DNA of 44,967 nucleotides from DASPTT01 sp035623275 (lineage in GTDB: Bacteria; Actinomycetota; Acidimicrobiia; Acidimicrobiales; UBA8190): positions 1 through 44,967 of the forward strand of contig DASPTT010000115.1 in the NCBI GenBank assembly GCA_035623275.1, given 5' to 3'. Both the position numbers and the translations under genes were made by a program. Under the pieces are notes generated by a model. It did not search any database and had not been told where the DNA came from. It saw only the letters and a list, made by a program, of their open reading frames with translations. Shown one piece after another: positions 8,537-16,899 of this stretch; the stretch's first letter is position 1; every line of letters starts with the position of its first letter.

Positions 8537-8947
8537 ATGGACGACCCCCGCCCGCCGGCGATCCTCGGGTTCCATCATGTCCGGGTGCCCGTGCGCGACG
8601 CGGTCGCCAGCCGTGACTGGTACCGCGACGTCCTCGGGCTGGACGTCATGCTCGACCTGGAGGAGGAGGACGGGCTCGTCGGCGTGGTGATGCAGCACTC
8701 CGGCGTGATCCTCGGGCTCCATGCGGACCCCGAGCGGGCCGAGGCGTTGGCCGGGTTCACCATGGTGGCGCTCGACGTCGGCAGCCAGGCGGCGCTGGCC
8801 GACTGGGTCGAGTACCTCGACGCGGCCGGGGTGGTGCACTCGGGGGTGCGCGAGGGCCATCTCGGCCTCGTCGTCGAGGTGGCCGACCCCGACGGCATCG
8901 TGGTGCAGCTGCACACGGCCGGCCAGCCCAGCGCCGACGGCGCCTGA
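8537..8947 (+). CDS. VOC-superfamily (glyoxalase/bleomycin-resistance fold) protein
   Basis: A 136-residue protein with two beta-alpha-beta-beta-beta modules of the vicinal-oxygen-chelate fold: GFHHVRVPVRDAVASRDWYRDVLGLDV at the N terminus (residues 10-36) and a second module ending VADPDGIVVQLH. The first-module His is present, but the usual C-terminal metal-ligand Glu is replaced by Gln (VVQLH), so metal-dependent catalysis is uncertain. It could be a binding protein or an enzyme of changed chemistry. It stands alone between kdpE and a convergent yceH-like gene. Substrate cannot be inferred. Confidence 0.85.
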   Translation: MDDPRPPAILGFHHVRVPVRDAVASRDWYRDVLGLDVMLDLEEEDGLVGVVMQHSGVILGLHADPERAEALAGFTMVALDVGSQAALADWVEYLDAAGVVHSGVREGHLGLVVEVADPDGIVVQLHTAGQPSADGA

Positions 8948-8954
8948 GCTCCGG

Positions 8955-9668
8955 TCAGGCGCCGAGCTCCCGCCGCAGGGCGTCGAGATCGCGCCGCAGC
9001 CCGTCGACCTCGGCGCGCAAGCGGGAGAGCTCGTCCCGCACCGCTGCGTCGCCAGCGGGCGCCGGCACCGACGCGACCCCCTCCCCGGTCCTGCCCGGTC
9101 CGTCGCCGGACACGAGCGGCTCGGCGCCGGCGACGGTGGCGGCAGGCGCCGGCGCCGCCGGTGCGGCCGCGTCACCCAGAAGGTGCGCATAACGCGACTC
9201 CTTCTGCCCTGGGAGCCGCTCCAGGCGGACCACCAAGGGCTCCCCGCGCGACGCGAGCTCCTCGAGCACCGTCTCCGCCGCGTGCACGTCGTCGAAGGCC
9301 GCCATGCGCTCGGTCCGGGACCGCAGCTCGCCGGGGGTCTGCGGACCCCGCAGCAGCAGGACCCCGACGAGCGCGCGCTGGGGCACCTCGAGCCCGAGGG
9401 CCTCGTCGGCCGCGTGGCGGAACCGCAGGGCACTGCGCCCGTGGGACGGGTGGACGAAGCGGGCGAGCCCACGCTCCTTGAGGGAGGTCACGGCGGCCTC
9501 GACCCCCGCGTCGTCGTAGTCCGCGACGGGATCCCGGTTCGTGGTCTGGTTGCACGCGAGGGTCAGGGCGTTGAGGGTGAGGGGGTACTGCTGGGGCGTG
9601 GTCAGCTCCTTCTCGATCAGGGAGCCGAGCACGCGGCATTCGGGGGCGCTGAGCCGGGGGACGGCCAT
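8955..9668 (-). CDS. YceH/DUF480 family protein
   Basis: A 237-residue protein beginning MAVPRLSAPECRVLGSLIEK. The DUF480 (YceH) signature is clear: ECRVLGSLIEKE, TTPQQYPLTLNALTLACNQ, RDPVADY and a second winged-helix-like repeat RALVGVLLLRGPQTPGELR. The C terminus (from about residue 190) is Ala/Pro-rich and ends in a predicted coiled coil, RDELSRLRAEVDGLRRDLDA. The fold is two winged helices; the molecular function is not established. I prefer ATG 9668 over an upstream start at 9776, because the latter overlaps the divergent gene and lies outside family homology. A TATGCT element six bases before this ATG also supports it. Confidence 0.9.
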   Translation of the reverse strand: MAVPRLSAPECRVLGSLIEKELTTPQQYPLTLNALTLACNQTTNRDPVADYDDAGVEAAVTSLKERGLARFVHPSHGRSALRFRHAADEALGLEVPQRALVGVLLLRGPQTPGELRSRTERMAAFDDVHAAETVLEELASRGEPLVVRLERLPGQKESRYAHLLGDAAAPAAPAPAATVAGAEPLVSGDGPGRTGEGVASVPAPAGDAAVRDELSRLRAEVDGLRRDLDALRRELGA

Positions 9669-9680
9669 GGGCCGAGCATA
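9669..9680 (-). promoter_or_regulatory. Candidate leaderless promoter of yceH-like gene
   Basis: On the minus strand TATGCT (9680-9675) is followed by CGGCCC and then ATG at 9668. TATGCT is a good TANNNT -10 hexamer. Six bases to the ATG would make the transcript start at or beside the initiation codon, consistent with the absence of a Shine-Dalgarno sequence. Confidence 0.45.
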
Positions 9681-9765
9681 GGGACCACGGGAACAGGCGA
9701 CCGGGTCACGGCGTTGTCCCAGGCGCGGGAACCATGGGTGCCCGCCGGACGAGCGGAGGTACGTC

Positions 9766-10230
9766 ATGGAGGTCAAGGAGCTCGGACACCTGGTGCTCTA
9801 CGTGCGCAATCTGGAGCGCTCGGTGGCCTTCTACCGGGACGTCCTGGGCTGGCGCATGATCTCCCCCGACACGCCCGGCCTGCCGTTCGCCGCCGCCGCC
9901 TTCTCCGCCCCCTCCGGCCGGACGCACCACGAGCTCCTGCTGATCGAGGTGGGCGAGGACGCCGCCGCCGTGCCCCCGGGGCGGCGCGTCGGCTTGTACC
10001 ACTTCGGCCTCAAGGTGGGCGACAGCGACGACGAGCTGCGCGAGGCGCTGGCCCGGGTCACCGAGGCCGGGGCGACCGTCGTGGGGACGAGCGACCACAC
10101 CGTCACGCACAGCCTCTACGTGCTCGACCCCGACGGCAACGAGATCGAGCTCTACGTCGACGTGCCCGGCGTCGACTGGATCGCCCACCCCGAGCTCCTG
10201 CTCAGCCCCATCCGGCCGTTGCGCCTCTGA
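9766..10230 (+). CDS. VOC-superfamily dioxygenase/glyoxalase-like protein
   Basis: A 154-residue VOC protein. Module one reads ELGHLVLYVRNLERSVAFYR and module two LYHFGLKVGDSDDELREAL through DPDGNEIELYVD. The ligand pattern His (GHLVLYV), His (LYHFGL) and Glu (EIELY) is complete, so it is probably metal-binding and catalytic, resembling catechol 2,3-dioxygenase-like or glyoxalase-like members. A strong Shine-Dalgarno GGAGGT (9755-9760) precedes the ATG. Its 3' end overlaps the convergent Fur-family gene by 29 bases. Substrate is unknown. Confidence 0.9.
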   Translation: MEVKELGHLVLYVRNLERSVAFYRDVLGWRMISPDTPGLPFAAAAFSAPSGRTHHELLLIEVGEDAAAVPPGRRVGLYHFGLKVGDSDDELREALARVTEAGATVVGTSDHTVTHSLYVLDPDGNEIELYVDVPGVDWIAHPELLLSPIRPLRL

Positions 10231-10681
10231 GCGCCGGGGGGTCCTCCCCGCAGCTCCGGCAGCGCCCCAGGATGGCGAAATGACGCGGGTCGATGCGGAA
10301 CCCGAATCGGGCCTGCGCCGATTCCGACAGCTCACGGAAGAGCTCCTCGGGCGCCTCGGCGGTCATCCCGCACGACTCGCAGACGAGATGGCCGTGGGAC
10401 CTCGCCGCCAGGTGGTACATGGCCGGCCCATGACCCAGATGGGCGTGGCAGATCACGCCGAGCTCCTCGAGGCCGTCGAGGTTCCGGTAGATCGTGGACA
10501 GGTGCACCTCGGGAGCCTTGGCCCGCACGTCGCCGGCCAGCTCTTCGGCCGTGCGATGACCGTCGGCCTCGAAGATCGCCTCAAGGAGGAGACGCCGAGC
10601 CGACGTGACTCGCCCGCCTCGGGATCGCAGCAACGCCAACACGTCGTCGACGGGTGAGGTCGGAGCCGCCGTCTTGGCCAT
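10202..10681 (-). CDS. Fur-family metalloregulator, possibly nickel-responsive (Nur-like)
   Basis: A 159-residue Fur-superfamily repressor. The N-terminal winged helix has GGRVTSARRLLLEAIF and HLSTIYRNLDGLEELGVI (the recognition-helix signature). The C-terminal dimerisation domain has the metal ligands in SHGHLVCESCG and the second structural zinc pair CRSC. It is divergent from a NiCoT permease, and a TTGC-N9-GCAT element resembling the described Nur box (tTGCaa-N5-ttGCAA) lies in that promoter; hence a nickel-sensing role is favoured by inference over iron, zinc or peroxide sensing. Start: ATG 10681, with TATGCT (10694-10689) seven bases upstream suggesting leaderless transcription. ATG 10693 is an in-frame alternative that overlaps that hexamer. 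Confidence 0.9.
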   Translation of the reverse strand: MAKTAAPTSPVDDVLALLRSRGGRVTSARRLLLEAIFEADGHRTAEELAGDVRAKAPEVHLSTIYRNLDGLEELGVICHAHLGHGPAMYHLAARSHGHLVCESCGMTAEAPEELFRELSESAQARFGFRIDPRHFAILGRCRSCGEDPPALRGATAGWG

Positions 10682-10694
10682 CGAACCCAGCATA
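10682..10694 (-). promoter_or_regulatory. Candidate leaderless promoter of the Fur-family gene
   Basis: TATGCT on the minus strand (10694-10689) precedes the ATG at 10681 by seven bases. This is the same hexamer and nearly the same spacing as before the yceH-like gene. Confidence 0.4.
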
Positions 10695-10728
10695 GGCCTC
10701 CAAGGAGGATATTGCGGACAGCACGCTC

Positions 10729-10757
10729 TTGCCTCCAGGTCGCATCTCAACTACAAC
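10729..10757 (+). promoter_or_regulatory. NiCoT promoter with candidate Nur box
   Basis: TTGCCT (10729-10734) and TACAAC (10752-10757) are spaced by 17 bases and make a plausible sigma-70-type promoter for the permease gene. Overlapping the -35 and spacer is TTGC-N9-GCAT (10729-10745). This has the same TGC-N9-GCA geometry as the actinobacterial Nur box reported in the literature. A bound Fur-family dimer would block RNA polymerase. Operator identity is inference. Confidence 0.45.
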
Positions 10758-10786
10758 GGCCGGCGGCGAGCAAGGAGAAGGACACC

Positions 10787-11959
10787 ATGGCCCTGGCCAC
10801 CCCCGACGGCTCGGTCTCCGTCCCCGGACGACTCCGACGCGTCCAGAACGCCCTCACGCCGAGCGAGTGGCTCCGGGCCGGGGGCATGACCCTGACCATC
10901 GTGATGCTCAACGTCGTGGGCTGGGGCCTGCTCGCGCTGTCGTTGAACCACCACTACCGGATCTCGAAGACCGAGATCTTCGGCTGGGGCACGGGCATCC
11001 TCGCCTACACGCTCGGGATGCGCCACGCCTTCGATGCGGACCACATCGCCGCCATCGACAACACGACCCGCAAGCTGATCAACGACGGCAAGCGTCCGCT
11101 CAGCGTCGGGTTCTTCTTCTCCCTCGGCCACTCGTCGGTCGTCTTCCTCCTGGCCGTCGCGTTGAACTTCGGCATCCGTGCCCTCAACCTGGCCGTGCGC
11201 AACGACAACTCGGGGCTCCACAAGGTCACGGGCATCGTCGGGACGACCGTGTCGGGGACGTTCCTCTACCTCATCGCGGCCATCAACCTGGTGATCCTGG
11301 TGGGCATCGTCAAGGTCTTCAAGGAGATGCGCAGCGGCCGATACGACGACGAGGAGCTCGAACGCCAGCTCGAGAGCCGGGGCCTCATGAACCGGTTCCT
11401 CGGGCGCTTCTCCCGGCGCATCGACACCGCGTGGAAGATGTACCCGCTCGGCCTGCTCTTCGGCCTGGGCTTCGACACCGCCACCGAAGTGGCGCTCCTG
11501 GTCCTCGCCGGGACGGCGGTGGTGGGCGGACTCCCCTTCTACGCCATCTTGTCGCTGCCCGTCCTCTTCGCCGCCGGCATGTGCCTGTTCGACACCGTGG
11601 ACGGCTGCTTCATGAACTTCGCCTACGACTGGGCGTTCGCCAAGCCGATCCGCAAGATCTACTACAACCTGACCATCACGGGGCTCTCGGTCGTCATCGC
11701 GTTCTTCGTCGGGACCATCGAGATCCTGGGGCTCCTCGCCCAGTACGCGAACCTGAACTCCGGTGTCTGGGGCTGGTTGCAGAACTTCGACATCAACAAG
11801 GCCGGGTTCGTCATCGTCGGCATGTTCGTGGCCACCTGGGCCGTGGCGCTGGCCATCTGGCACTTCGGGAACATCGAGGAGAAGTGGGACCTGGAGGCGG
11901 CCCAGGCCCGGGCGGCACTGGCCGAGGCCGGTGCAGAGGGGATGGCCGACACGGCCTGA
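10787..11959 (+). CDS. Nickel/cobalt permease (NiCoT family)
   Basis: A 390-residue, roughly eight-helix permease of the NiCoT/HoxN family, importing Ni2+ and/or Co2+ across the cytoplasmic membrane. The helix-II signature RHAFDADHIAAIDN is complete, with His80, Asp85 and His86 as the HX4DH metal motif. The LGFDTATE motif and the third signature CLFDTVDGCFMN are also present. Start ATG 10787 is preceded by AAGGAG nine bases upstream; an in-frame ATG at 10712 lies upstream of the promoter and is rejected. It is divergent from the Fur-family gene. Ni versus Co preference cannot be read from the sequence, but the Nur-like site favours nickel. Confidence 0.96.
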   Translation: MALATPDGSVSVPGRLRRVQNALTPSEWLRAGGMTLTIVMLNVVGWGLLALSLNHHYRISKTEIFGWGTGILAYTLGMRHAFDADHIAAIDNTTRKLINDGKRPLSVGFFFSLGHSSVVFLLAVALNFGIRALNLAVRNDNSGLHKVTGIVGTTVSGTFLYLIAAINLVILVGIVKVFKEMRSGRYDDEELERQLESRGLMNRFLGRFSRRIDTAWKMYPLGLLFGLGFDTATEVALLVLAGTAVVGGLPFYAILSLPVLFAAGMCLFDTVDGCFMNFAYDWAFAKPIRKIYYNLTITGLSVVIAFFVGTIEILGLLAQYANLNSGVWGWLQNFDINKAGFVIVGMFVATWAVALAIWHFGNIEEKWDLEAAQARAALAEAGAEGMADTA

Positions 11960-12037
11960 CGCCGGCGGCGACGCCGGTCGACGATGGCGGCCCGCGGTGC
12001 GAACACCAGAGGAGGGGATGCGGCAGGTGAGGACGGA

Positions 12038-15000
12038 TCAGATCTCCTCGGCGGCGACCGGGCGGCTGAAGAAGTAGCCCTGCCCGAATTGGCAGCCGAG
12101 GGCCCGGAGGGTGTCGAGCTGGCCCGCGGTCTCCACCCCCTCGGCCACCACGTCGACCCCGAGGGTCTCGGCCAGGCGCAGCACGGCGGCGACGATGGCG
12201 GAGTCCTCGGGGTCCTCGCCGAGGCCCTGCACGAAGCTGCCGTCGATCTTGAGCACGTCCACCGGGAACCGGCGCAGGTAGGCGAGCGAGGAGTAGCCGG
12301 TGCCGAAGTCGTCGATGGCGATCCGCACGCCCAGCTCCTTGAGCGCCTCCAGGACGGCCAGCGCCTGCGAGGCGTCGCGCATGATGGCGCTCTCGGTGAT
12401 CTCCAGGCACAACCACCGCGGCTCGAGCCCGTGCGCACCCAGCGCCTCGGCCACCAGGTCGGGCAGCGTGGGCTCGTCGAGCTGGCGGCTGGAGAGGTTG
12501 ACCGACACGGCCAAGGGGCCGCGCCCGGCGGCCTGCCAGCGCGCCGCCTGGGCGCAGGCCGCATGCAGCGTCCACGCGCCGATGGCGATGATGGCCCCGG
12601 TGTCCTCGGCTACCGGCACGAACTTGTCGGGCATCGTCCGGCCCCGGACCGGGTGGTCCCAGCGCAACAGGCACTCCACGCCCGTCACCTCGCCGGTGTC
12701 GAGGCGCACGAGCGGCTGGAACTGGAGGGTGAGCTCGTCGTTCTCGACGGCACTGCGCAGGTCCGACTCGAGCTGCAGGCGCGCCATGATCCGGTGGCGG
12801 AAGCTCACGTCGAAGAGCTCCCAACGGCCCCGCCCCCGCGCCTTGGCCTCGACCATCGCCGCATCGGCCTCGGCCAGCATCGTCTCGGCGTCCTGCTGAC
12901 CGGTGGCGAGGCAGATCCCCACGCTGGCGGTCAGATTGACCTGCTCGCCGCCGACCTCGAAGGGGCTGGCGAGGGTCGACAGCACCCGCTCGGCGAGCTC
13001 GACGGCCTCCTCCTCGCGGGTGAGGTCGTCGCAGAGGACGACGAACTCGTCGCCCCCGAAGCGGGCCACCGTGTCGGCCGGGCGCACGTGCGACCACAGC
13101 CGGTCGCCCACCGCGGAGAGCACCGCGTCCCCGAGCTCGTGGCTGTAGGCGTCGTTGACCAGCTTGAAGCGGTCGAGGCCGATGAACAGCAGCCCCACCA
13201 CGCGGCCGGGCGTGCGGCGCGACAGGGCCAGGCGGAGGCGGTCCAGCAGCAGCGCCCGGTTGGGCAGACCGGTCAGGACGTCGTAGGTGGCCTGGTAGGT
13301 GAGGCGCTGCTCGTAGGTATGGCGCTGGACGGCCGAGCCCAGGACATTGGCCACCGCGGAGAGGAAGGTGAGGTCGTCACCGGTGAAGGCCCGCCGGGCG
13401 CGGCTGTGGGCGACCAACGCTCCGAAGCGCCCGTGGGGGCCGGGGATGACGATGCCGGCGCTCGACTGCACCCCCGCGTCGAGGAACTCGGGACGGGGGA
13501 CGAAGCGGGTCTCCTCGGCCAGGGACTCCACGAGCACCGGCTCCTCGACCTTCAGGGTGTACTCCGCCAGCCCGCCCGATCCCGGTCGGCTGCGCTCGAT
13601 GAGCGGGCTCCCTTCGGGGAGCCCGCTCATCGAGCGGACGACGATGTCGCCGCGCTCGCCGTCGGCCTCCATCACGCCCACGATCTCGATGCCGAGCACC
13701 TCGGCCACCGTCTTGACGGCGTCGTCGAACAGCGGCTGGAGCTCCACGGTGACCAGGGCTCGCTGGCTGAGCCAGCCGACGGCGGCTTGCTGCGCGGCCC
13801 GCGACCGGAGCTCGTGCTCGCTGCGGACCCGCTCCGACACGTCGCGGACGTTGAAGACCATGCCGCCCACCGCGGGGTCGTCGAGGAGGTTGTTGCCCAC
13901 CACCTCGACTCGCAGGTACGACCCCTGGCGGTCGCGCACCCGGATCTCGGCCTTCGCCGGCAGCGTGCACGCGCGGCGCAGGCCGGCCATGAGATCGACC
14001 ACGGACCCGACGTCGTCGGGGTGGACGAGGTCGCGGGTGCGGCGACCGAGGAGGTCCTCGGGACGGTAGCCGAGCACCTGCTCGAGCGACGGGCTGACGT
14101 AGGTGACCATGCCGAAGGGGTCGACCACGAGGATCACGTCGGTGGAGTGCTTGACCAGGCTCTCGAAGCGGCGCTGGCTCTCCTCCATCTGCACGGTGGC
14201 CGCGGTGACCTCGTCGATGTCGCGAACGTTGACCACGATGCCCCCCACCGCGGGCAGGTCGAGCAGGTTCGACAGCGTGGCCTCGACCACGTGCCAGGAG
14301 CCGTCGACGTGTCGCGCCCGGCACCGGACCAGTCGGGGCACGCGCTCCTCGAAGGGCCGGCGGTCGCCCAGCACCTCGGCCAGGACCTCGGACACGGCCC
14401 CGAGGTCGTCGGGATGGAGGCGGTCGAGGATGTTGAACCCGGCCTCGAGCGTCTCGTGCGACCCGAGGAACTGCTCCGCGCCCGGGGTGGCGTAGGTGAC
14501 GGTCCCCTCGGGCGTGGCGATCACGGCGACGTCGGAGGCGTACTGCACCAGGGAGCGGAACCGCTCCTCGCTCTGGCGGAGATGGATGTCCGCGGTGCGC
14601 CGGCCGGTGACGTCCGAGATCATGGCCAGCCCGCCGGTGACCTCCCCCGCCGGGCCCACCAGCGGGCTGGTGGAGACGGTGGCCCAGACCTCGGTGCCGT
14701 CGAAGGCCAGGAAGCGGATCTCCTCCCCCGGGACGCAGGTGAAGGGCCGAACCCCGCCGGGGGACACCGGCCGTCGCCACTGGGGCCCCATGAACTCGAC
14801 GGGGCTGCGCCCCAACAGCTCGTCGGGGCTGCAGCGCAGCAGCCGGGCCAGCGCGCCGTTGGCGAAGGTGATGCGGTTGAACGGGTCGACCATCCAGATG
14901 CCCTCTTGGGCCGTCTCGACGATGGTGCGGTACCGGGCCTCGCTGTCGGTCAGGGCCTCCAGGGAACGCTGGCGCTCGGTCACGTCCCGCACGTTGAGCA

Positions 15001-16717
15001 GGACGCCGCCCACGGCAGGGTCGTCGATCAGGTTGGTGGCCACGGCCTCGAGGTGCCGCCACGCCCCCTGCGCGGTGCACGCCCGGAACACGAAGGTCTC
15101 GGGGTGGCGCCCGGACCCGGCGGCGAGCACGGCGGCATACTCGTCGGTGAGCGCCTCGTGGTCGTCGGGATGCACGAGCCAGGTCGGCTGCCGGCCCACC
15201 AGCTCGTCCGGCTCGTAGCCCAACATGCAGCCGACGCCCGGTGACACGTAGGTCACGATGCTCGAAGCGTCGAGCACGACGAACAGGTCGCGGCTGTTCT
15301 CGATCAGGGCCCGACGCCGGGCCTCACTGCGTTCGAGCGCCCGGCGGGCCGTGTTGCGCTCGGTGCGGTCAGTGCCGATCCCGGCCGCGTACAGCGGCCG
15401 CCCCTCGTTGTCCCGGACCAACGCCGTGCGGGTGTAGAGCTCGAGGATCGAGCCGTCCTTGCGACGGTAGCGACGCTCGAAATCGATCGACGGCACTCGC
15501 CCGGCCACCAGGTCGTCCCACATCGCGCGGGGGACCTCCGCGTCCTCCGTCACCGCGAATTCGTCGATCCGGCGCCCGACCATCTCCTCGGCGCGGTACC
15601 CGATCATGGCGCACAGCGCCGCGTTGGCCTCGAGCACGGTCCGGTCCAGTCCGAGCACGATCTGGGGGATCACCGCCTGGTCGAACATGGCCGTCAGGCG
15701 CGAGGTCGCCACGGCGCGGTCGCGCGCCGCCTCCCGCCGCTCGGTGACGTCCCAGGTGGTGACGACCAGCCCCTGGACGTCGGGGTCGTCGAGGAGGTTG
15801 TGGGCGAAGGACTCCACCCAGAGCCACGACCCGTCGCGGTGCCGGATCCGGTACTCGACCGGCGCGCCGGAGAGGCCGGGTGCCGCCAGCCACTGCTCGA
15901 AGGTGGCGGCCGTGCGCGTCGCGTCGTCGGGGTGCACGGCGTGGACGACCCGGCCGGCCAGCCAGTCGTCGGGCGCCGATCCGAAGACGCGCTCGATGGA
16001 GGCGCTGGTGGAGATCGGCCGCAGCTCGCTGTCGAGGACGACCACCACGACGTCCATGTCCTTGGTGAGCGCGTCGAGCTCGGCCTGGAGCCATCCTCCG
16101 CCACCCACCTCGCGCATCACCGCGCAGGCGCCGACGACTCGTCCGACGCGGTCGCGCACCGGGGCGAGGAGGATCGAGACGCGTATGGCGACCCCGTCTT
16201 TTCGCACCCGGAGGGTCTCGAACGGCGCCACCCGCTCACCACGGAACAGCCGCGCCAGAAGCGCGGCCGTGGCGAGCCGGTCCTCGGGGGCGACGAGCAC
16301 CGTCGCCGGCCGGCCGAGCACCTCCTCGGCCTCGTACCCGAGCAGTGCTTCTGCGCCCGTGTTCCAGCTGCGGATGCGCCCGTCGGTCGACGACGACATG
16401 ACGGCCACGTCGAGCGACCGCAGGACGGAGGCCAGCCACGCGTCCTGCGTGCCGTGGACGTCCACGGGCTGGAAGCGAAGCGACGAAAACCTCGCCAGGG
16501 CGGGGACCTGGCGCCCCGGGCCCGCCAGCACCGGACGGCCGGTGCCGGCATGGACGTCGTCGGTGCCGGCGTGGTCCCCGGTGCAGTCGGTCGGCACGGC
16601 CTGTGCCAGCACGTCGGCTGGCAGCGCGTCGGCTGGCAGCGCGTCGGCGTCGCCGCCGCGCTGCGTCGGCACCCCCCCGTCCCCCGCCACGGCCATTACC
16701 TCGCCCCTGCCGTCCAC
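12038..16717 (-). CDS. Multi-PAS/GAF GGDEF-EAL cyclic-di-GMP signalling protein
   Basis: A 1559-residue, apparently soluble sensor. After a disordered Ala/Gly N terminus there are seven PAS domains (approximately residues 95-205, 220-330, 345-455, 465-585, 595-710, 715-840, 845-960), several with PAC tails ending VRDVTERQ or similar. A GAF domain (970-1110), GGDEF (1125-1280) and EAL (1295-1555) follow. GGDEF residues 1221-1225 and the I-site RPAD (1212-1215) are intact, but the first metal-binding Asp is Gly1180 (FIGLDRF), predicting impaired diguanylate cyclase activity. The EAL domain has ECLLRW (Glu1348), SVNLSSRQL, LEITES, IDDFGTGYSSL (Asp1469-Asp1470), LKIDGSFV, AEGVET and GQGYFF, so it probably hydrolyses cyclic-di-GMP. 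The start may instead be ATG 16696. Confidence 0.95.
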   Translation of the reverse strand: MDGRGEVMAVAGDGGVPTQRGGDADALPADALPADVLAQAVPTDCTGDHAGTDDVHAGTGRPVLAGPGRQVPALARFSSLRFQPVDVHGTQDAWLASVLRSLDVAVMSSSTDGRIRSWNTGAEALLGYEAEEVLGRPATVLVAPEDRLATAALLARLFRGERVAPFETLRVRKDGVAIRVSILLAPVRDRVGRVVGACAVMREVGGGGWLQAELDALTKDMDVVVVVLDSELRPISTSASIERVFGSAPDDWLAGRVVHAVHPDDATRTAATFEQWLAAPGLSGAPVEYRIRHRDGSWLWVESFAHNLLDDPDVQGLVVTTWDVTERREAARDRAVATSRLTAMFDQAVIPQIVLGLDRTVLEANAALCAMIGYRAEEMVGRRIDEFAVTEDAEVPRAMWDDLVAGRVPSIDFERRYRRKDGSILELYTRTALVRDNEGRPLYAAGIGTDRTERNTARRALERSEARRRALIENSRDLFVVLDASSIVTYVSPGVGCMLGYEPDELVGRQPTWLVHPDDHEALTDEYAAVLAAGSGRHPETFVFRACTAQGAWRHLEAVATNLIDDPAVGGVLLNVRDVTERQRSLEALTDSEARYRTIVETAQEGIWMVDPFNRITFANGALARLLRCSPDELLGRSPVEFMGPQWRRPVSPGGVRPFTCVPGEEIRFLAFDGTEVWATVSTSPLVGPAGEVTGGLAMISDVTGRRTADIHLRQSEERFRSLVQYASDVAVIATPEGTVTYATPGAEQFLGSHETLEAGFNILDRLHPDDLGAVSEVLAEVLGDRRPFEERVPRLVRCRARHVDGSWHVVEATLSNLLDLPAVGGIVVNVRDIDEVTAATVQMEESQRRFESLVKHSTDVILVVDPFGMVTYVSPSLEQVLGYRPEDLLGRRTRDLVHPDDVGSVVDLMAGLRRACTLPAKAEIRVRDRQGSYLRVEVVGNNLLDDPAVGGMVFNVRDVSERVRSEHELRSRAAQQAAVGWLSQRALVTVELQPLFDDAVKTVAEVLGIEIVGVMEADGERGDIVVRSMSGLPEGSPLIERSRPGSGGLAEYTLKVEEPVLVESLAEETRFVPRPEFLDAGVQSSAGIVIPGPHGRFGALVAHSRARRAFTGDDLTFLSAVANVLGSAVQRHTYEQRLTYQATYDVLTGLPNRALLLDRLRLALSRRTPGRVVGLLFIGLDRFKLVNDAYSHELGDAVLSAVGDRLWSHVRPADTVARFGGDEFVVLCDDLTREEEAVELAERVLSTLASPFEVGGEQVNLTASVGICLATGQQDAETMLAEADAAMVEAKARGRGRWELFDVSFRHRIMARLQLESDLRSAVENDELTLQFQPLVRLDTGEVTGVECLLRWDHPVRGRTMPDKFVPVAEDTGAIIAIGAWTLHAACAQAARWQAAGRGPLAVSVNLSSRQLDEPTLPDLVAEALGAHGLEPRWLCLEITESAIMRDASQALAVLEALKELGVRIAIDDFGTGYSSLAYLRRFPVDVLKIDGSFVQGLGEDPEDSAIVAAVLRLAETLGVDVVAEGVETAGQLDTLRALGCQFGQGYFFSRPVAAEEI
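13593..13636. repeat. Perfect 20-bp inverted repeat with TTCG loop inside the GAF domain
   Basis: Arms 13593-13612 and 13617-13636 are exactly complementary over 20 base pairs and are separated by TTCG (plus strand), giving a C(TTCG)G closed hairpin. It lies within the coding sequence of the PAS-GGDEF-EAL protein, encoding about residues 1028-1042 (SMSGLPEGSPLIERS). In the mRNA sense the loop is CGAA. Confidence 0.95.
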
Positions 16718-16899
16718 GATCGACCTGGACCGAGCCGCCCCCCCGTCACACCGGGCGCGCAGTGTTCAGGAAACCTCGGCACACGGCCGTCCGTCAACAC
16801 CCGGTGTCGGCCCGCGCGCGAGACGCGTCGCAGAGCTCGCCGATGACGCGGCACGTCAATCGATGGCCCGTCGAATCGCCGCAGGTTGCTTCCCCTGCA

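Noticed and set aside
10695..10786. Possible cobalamin or NiCo riboswitch before the NiCoT gene
   Set aside because: Only about 23 bases lie between the predicted start site and ATG, too short for a riboswitch.
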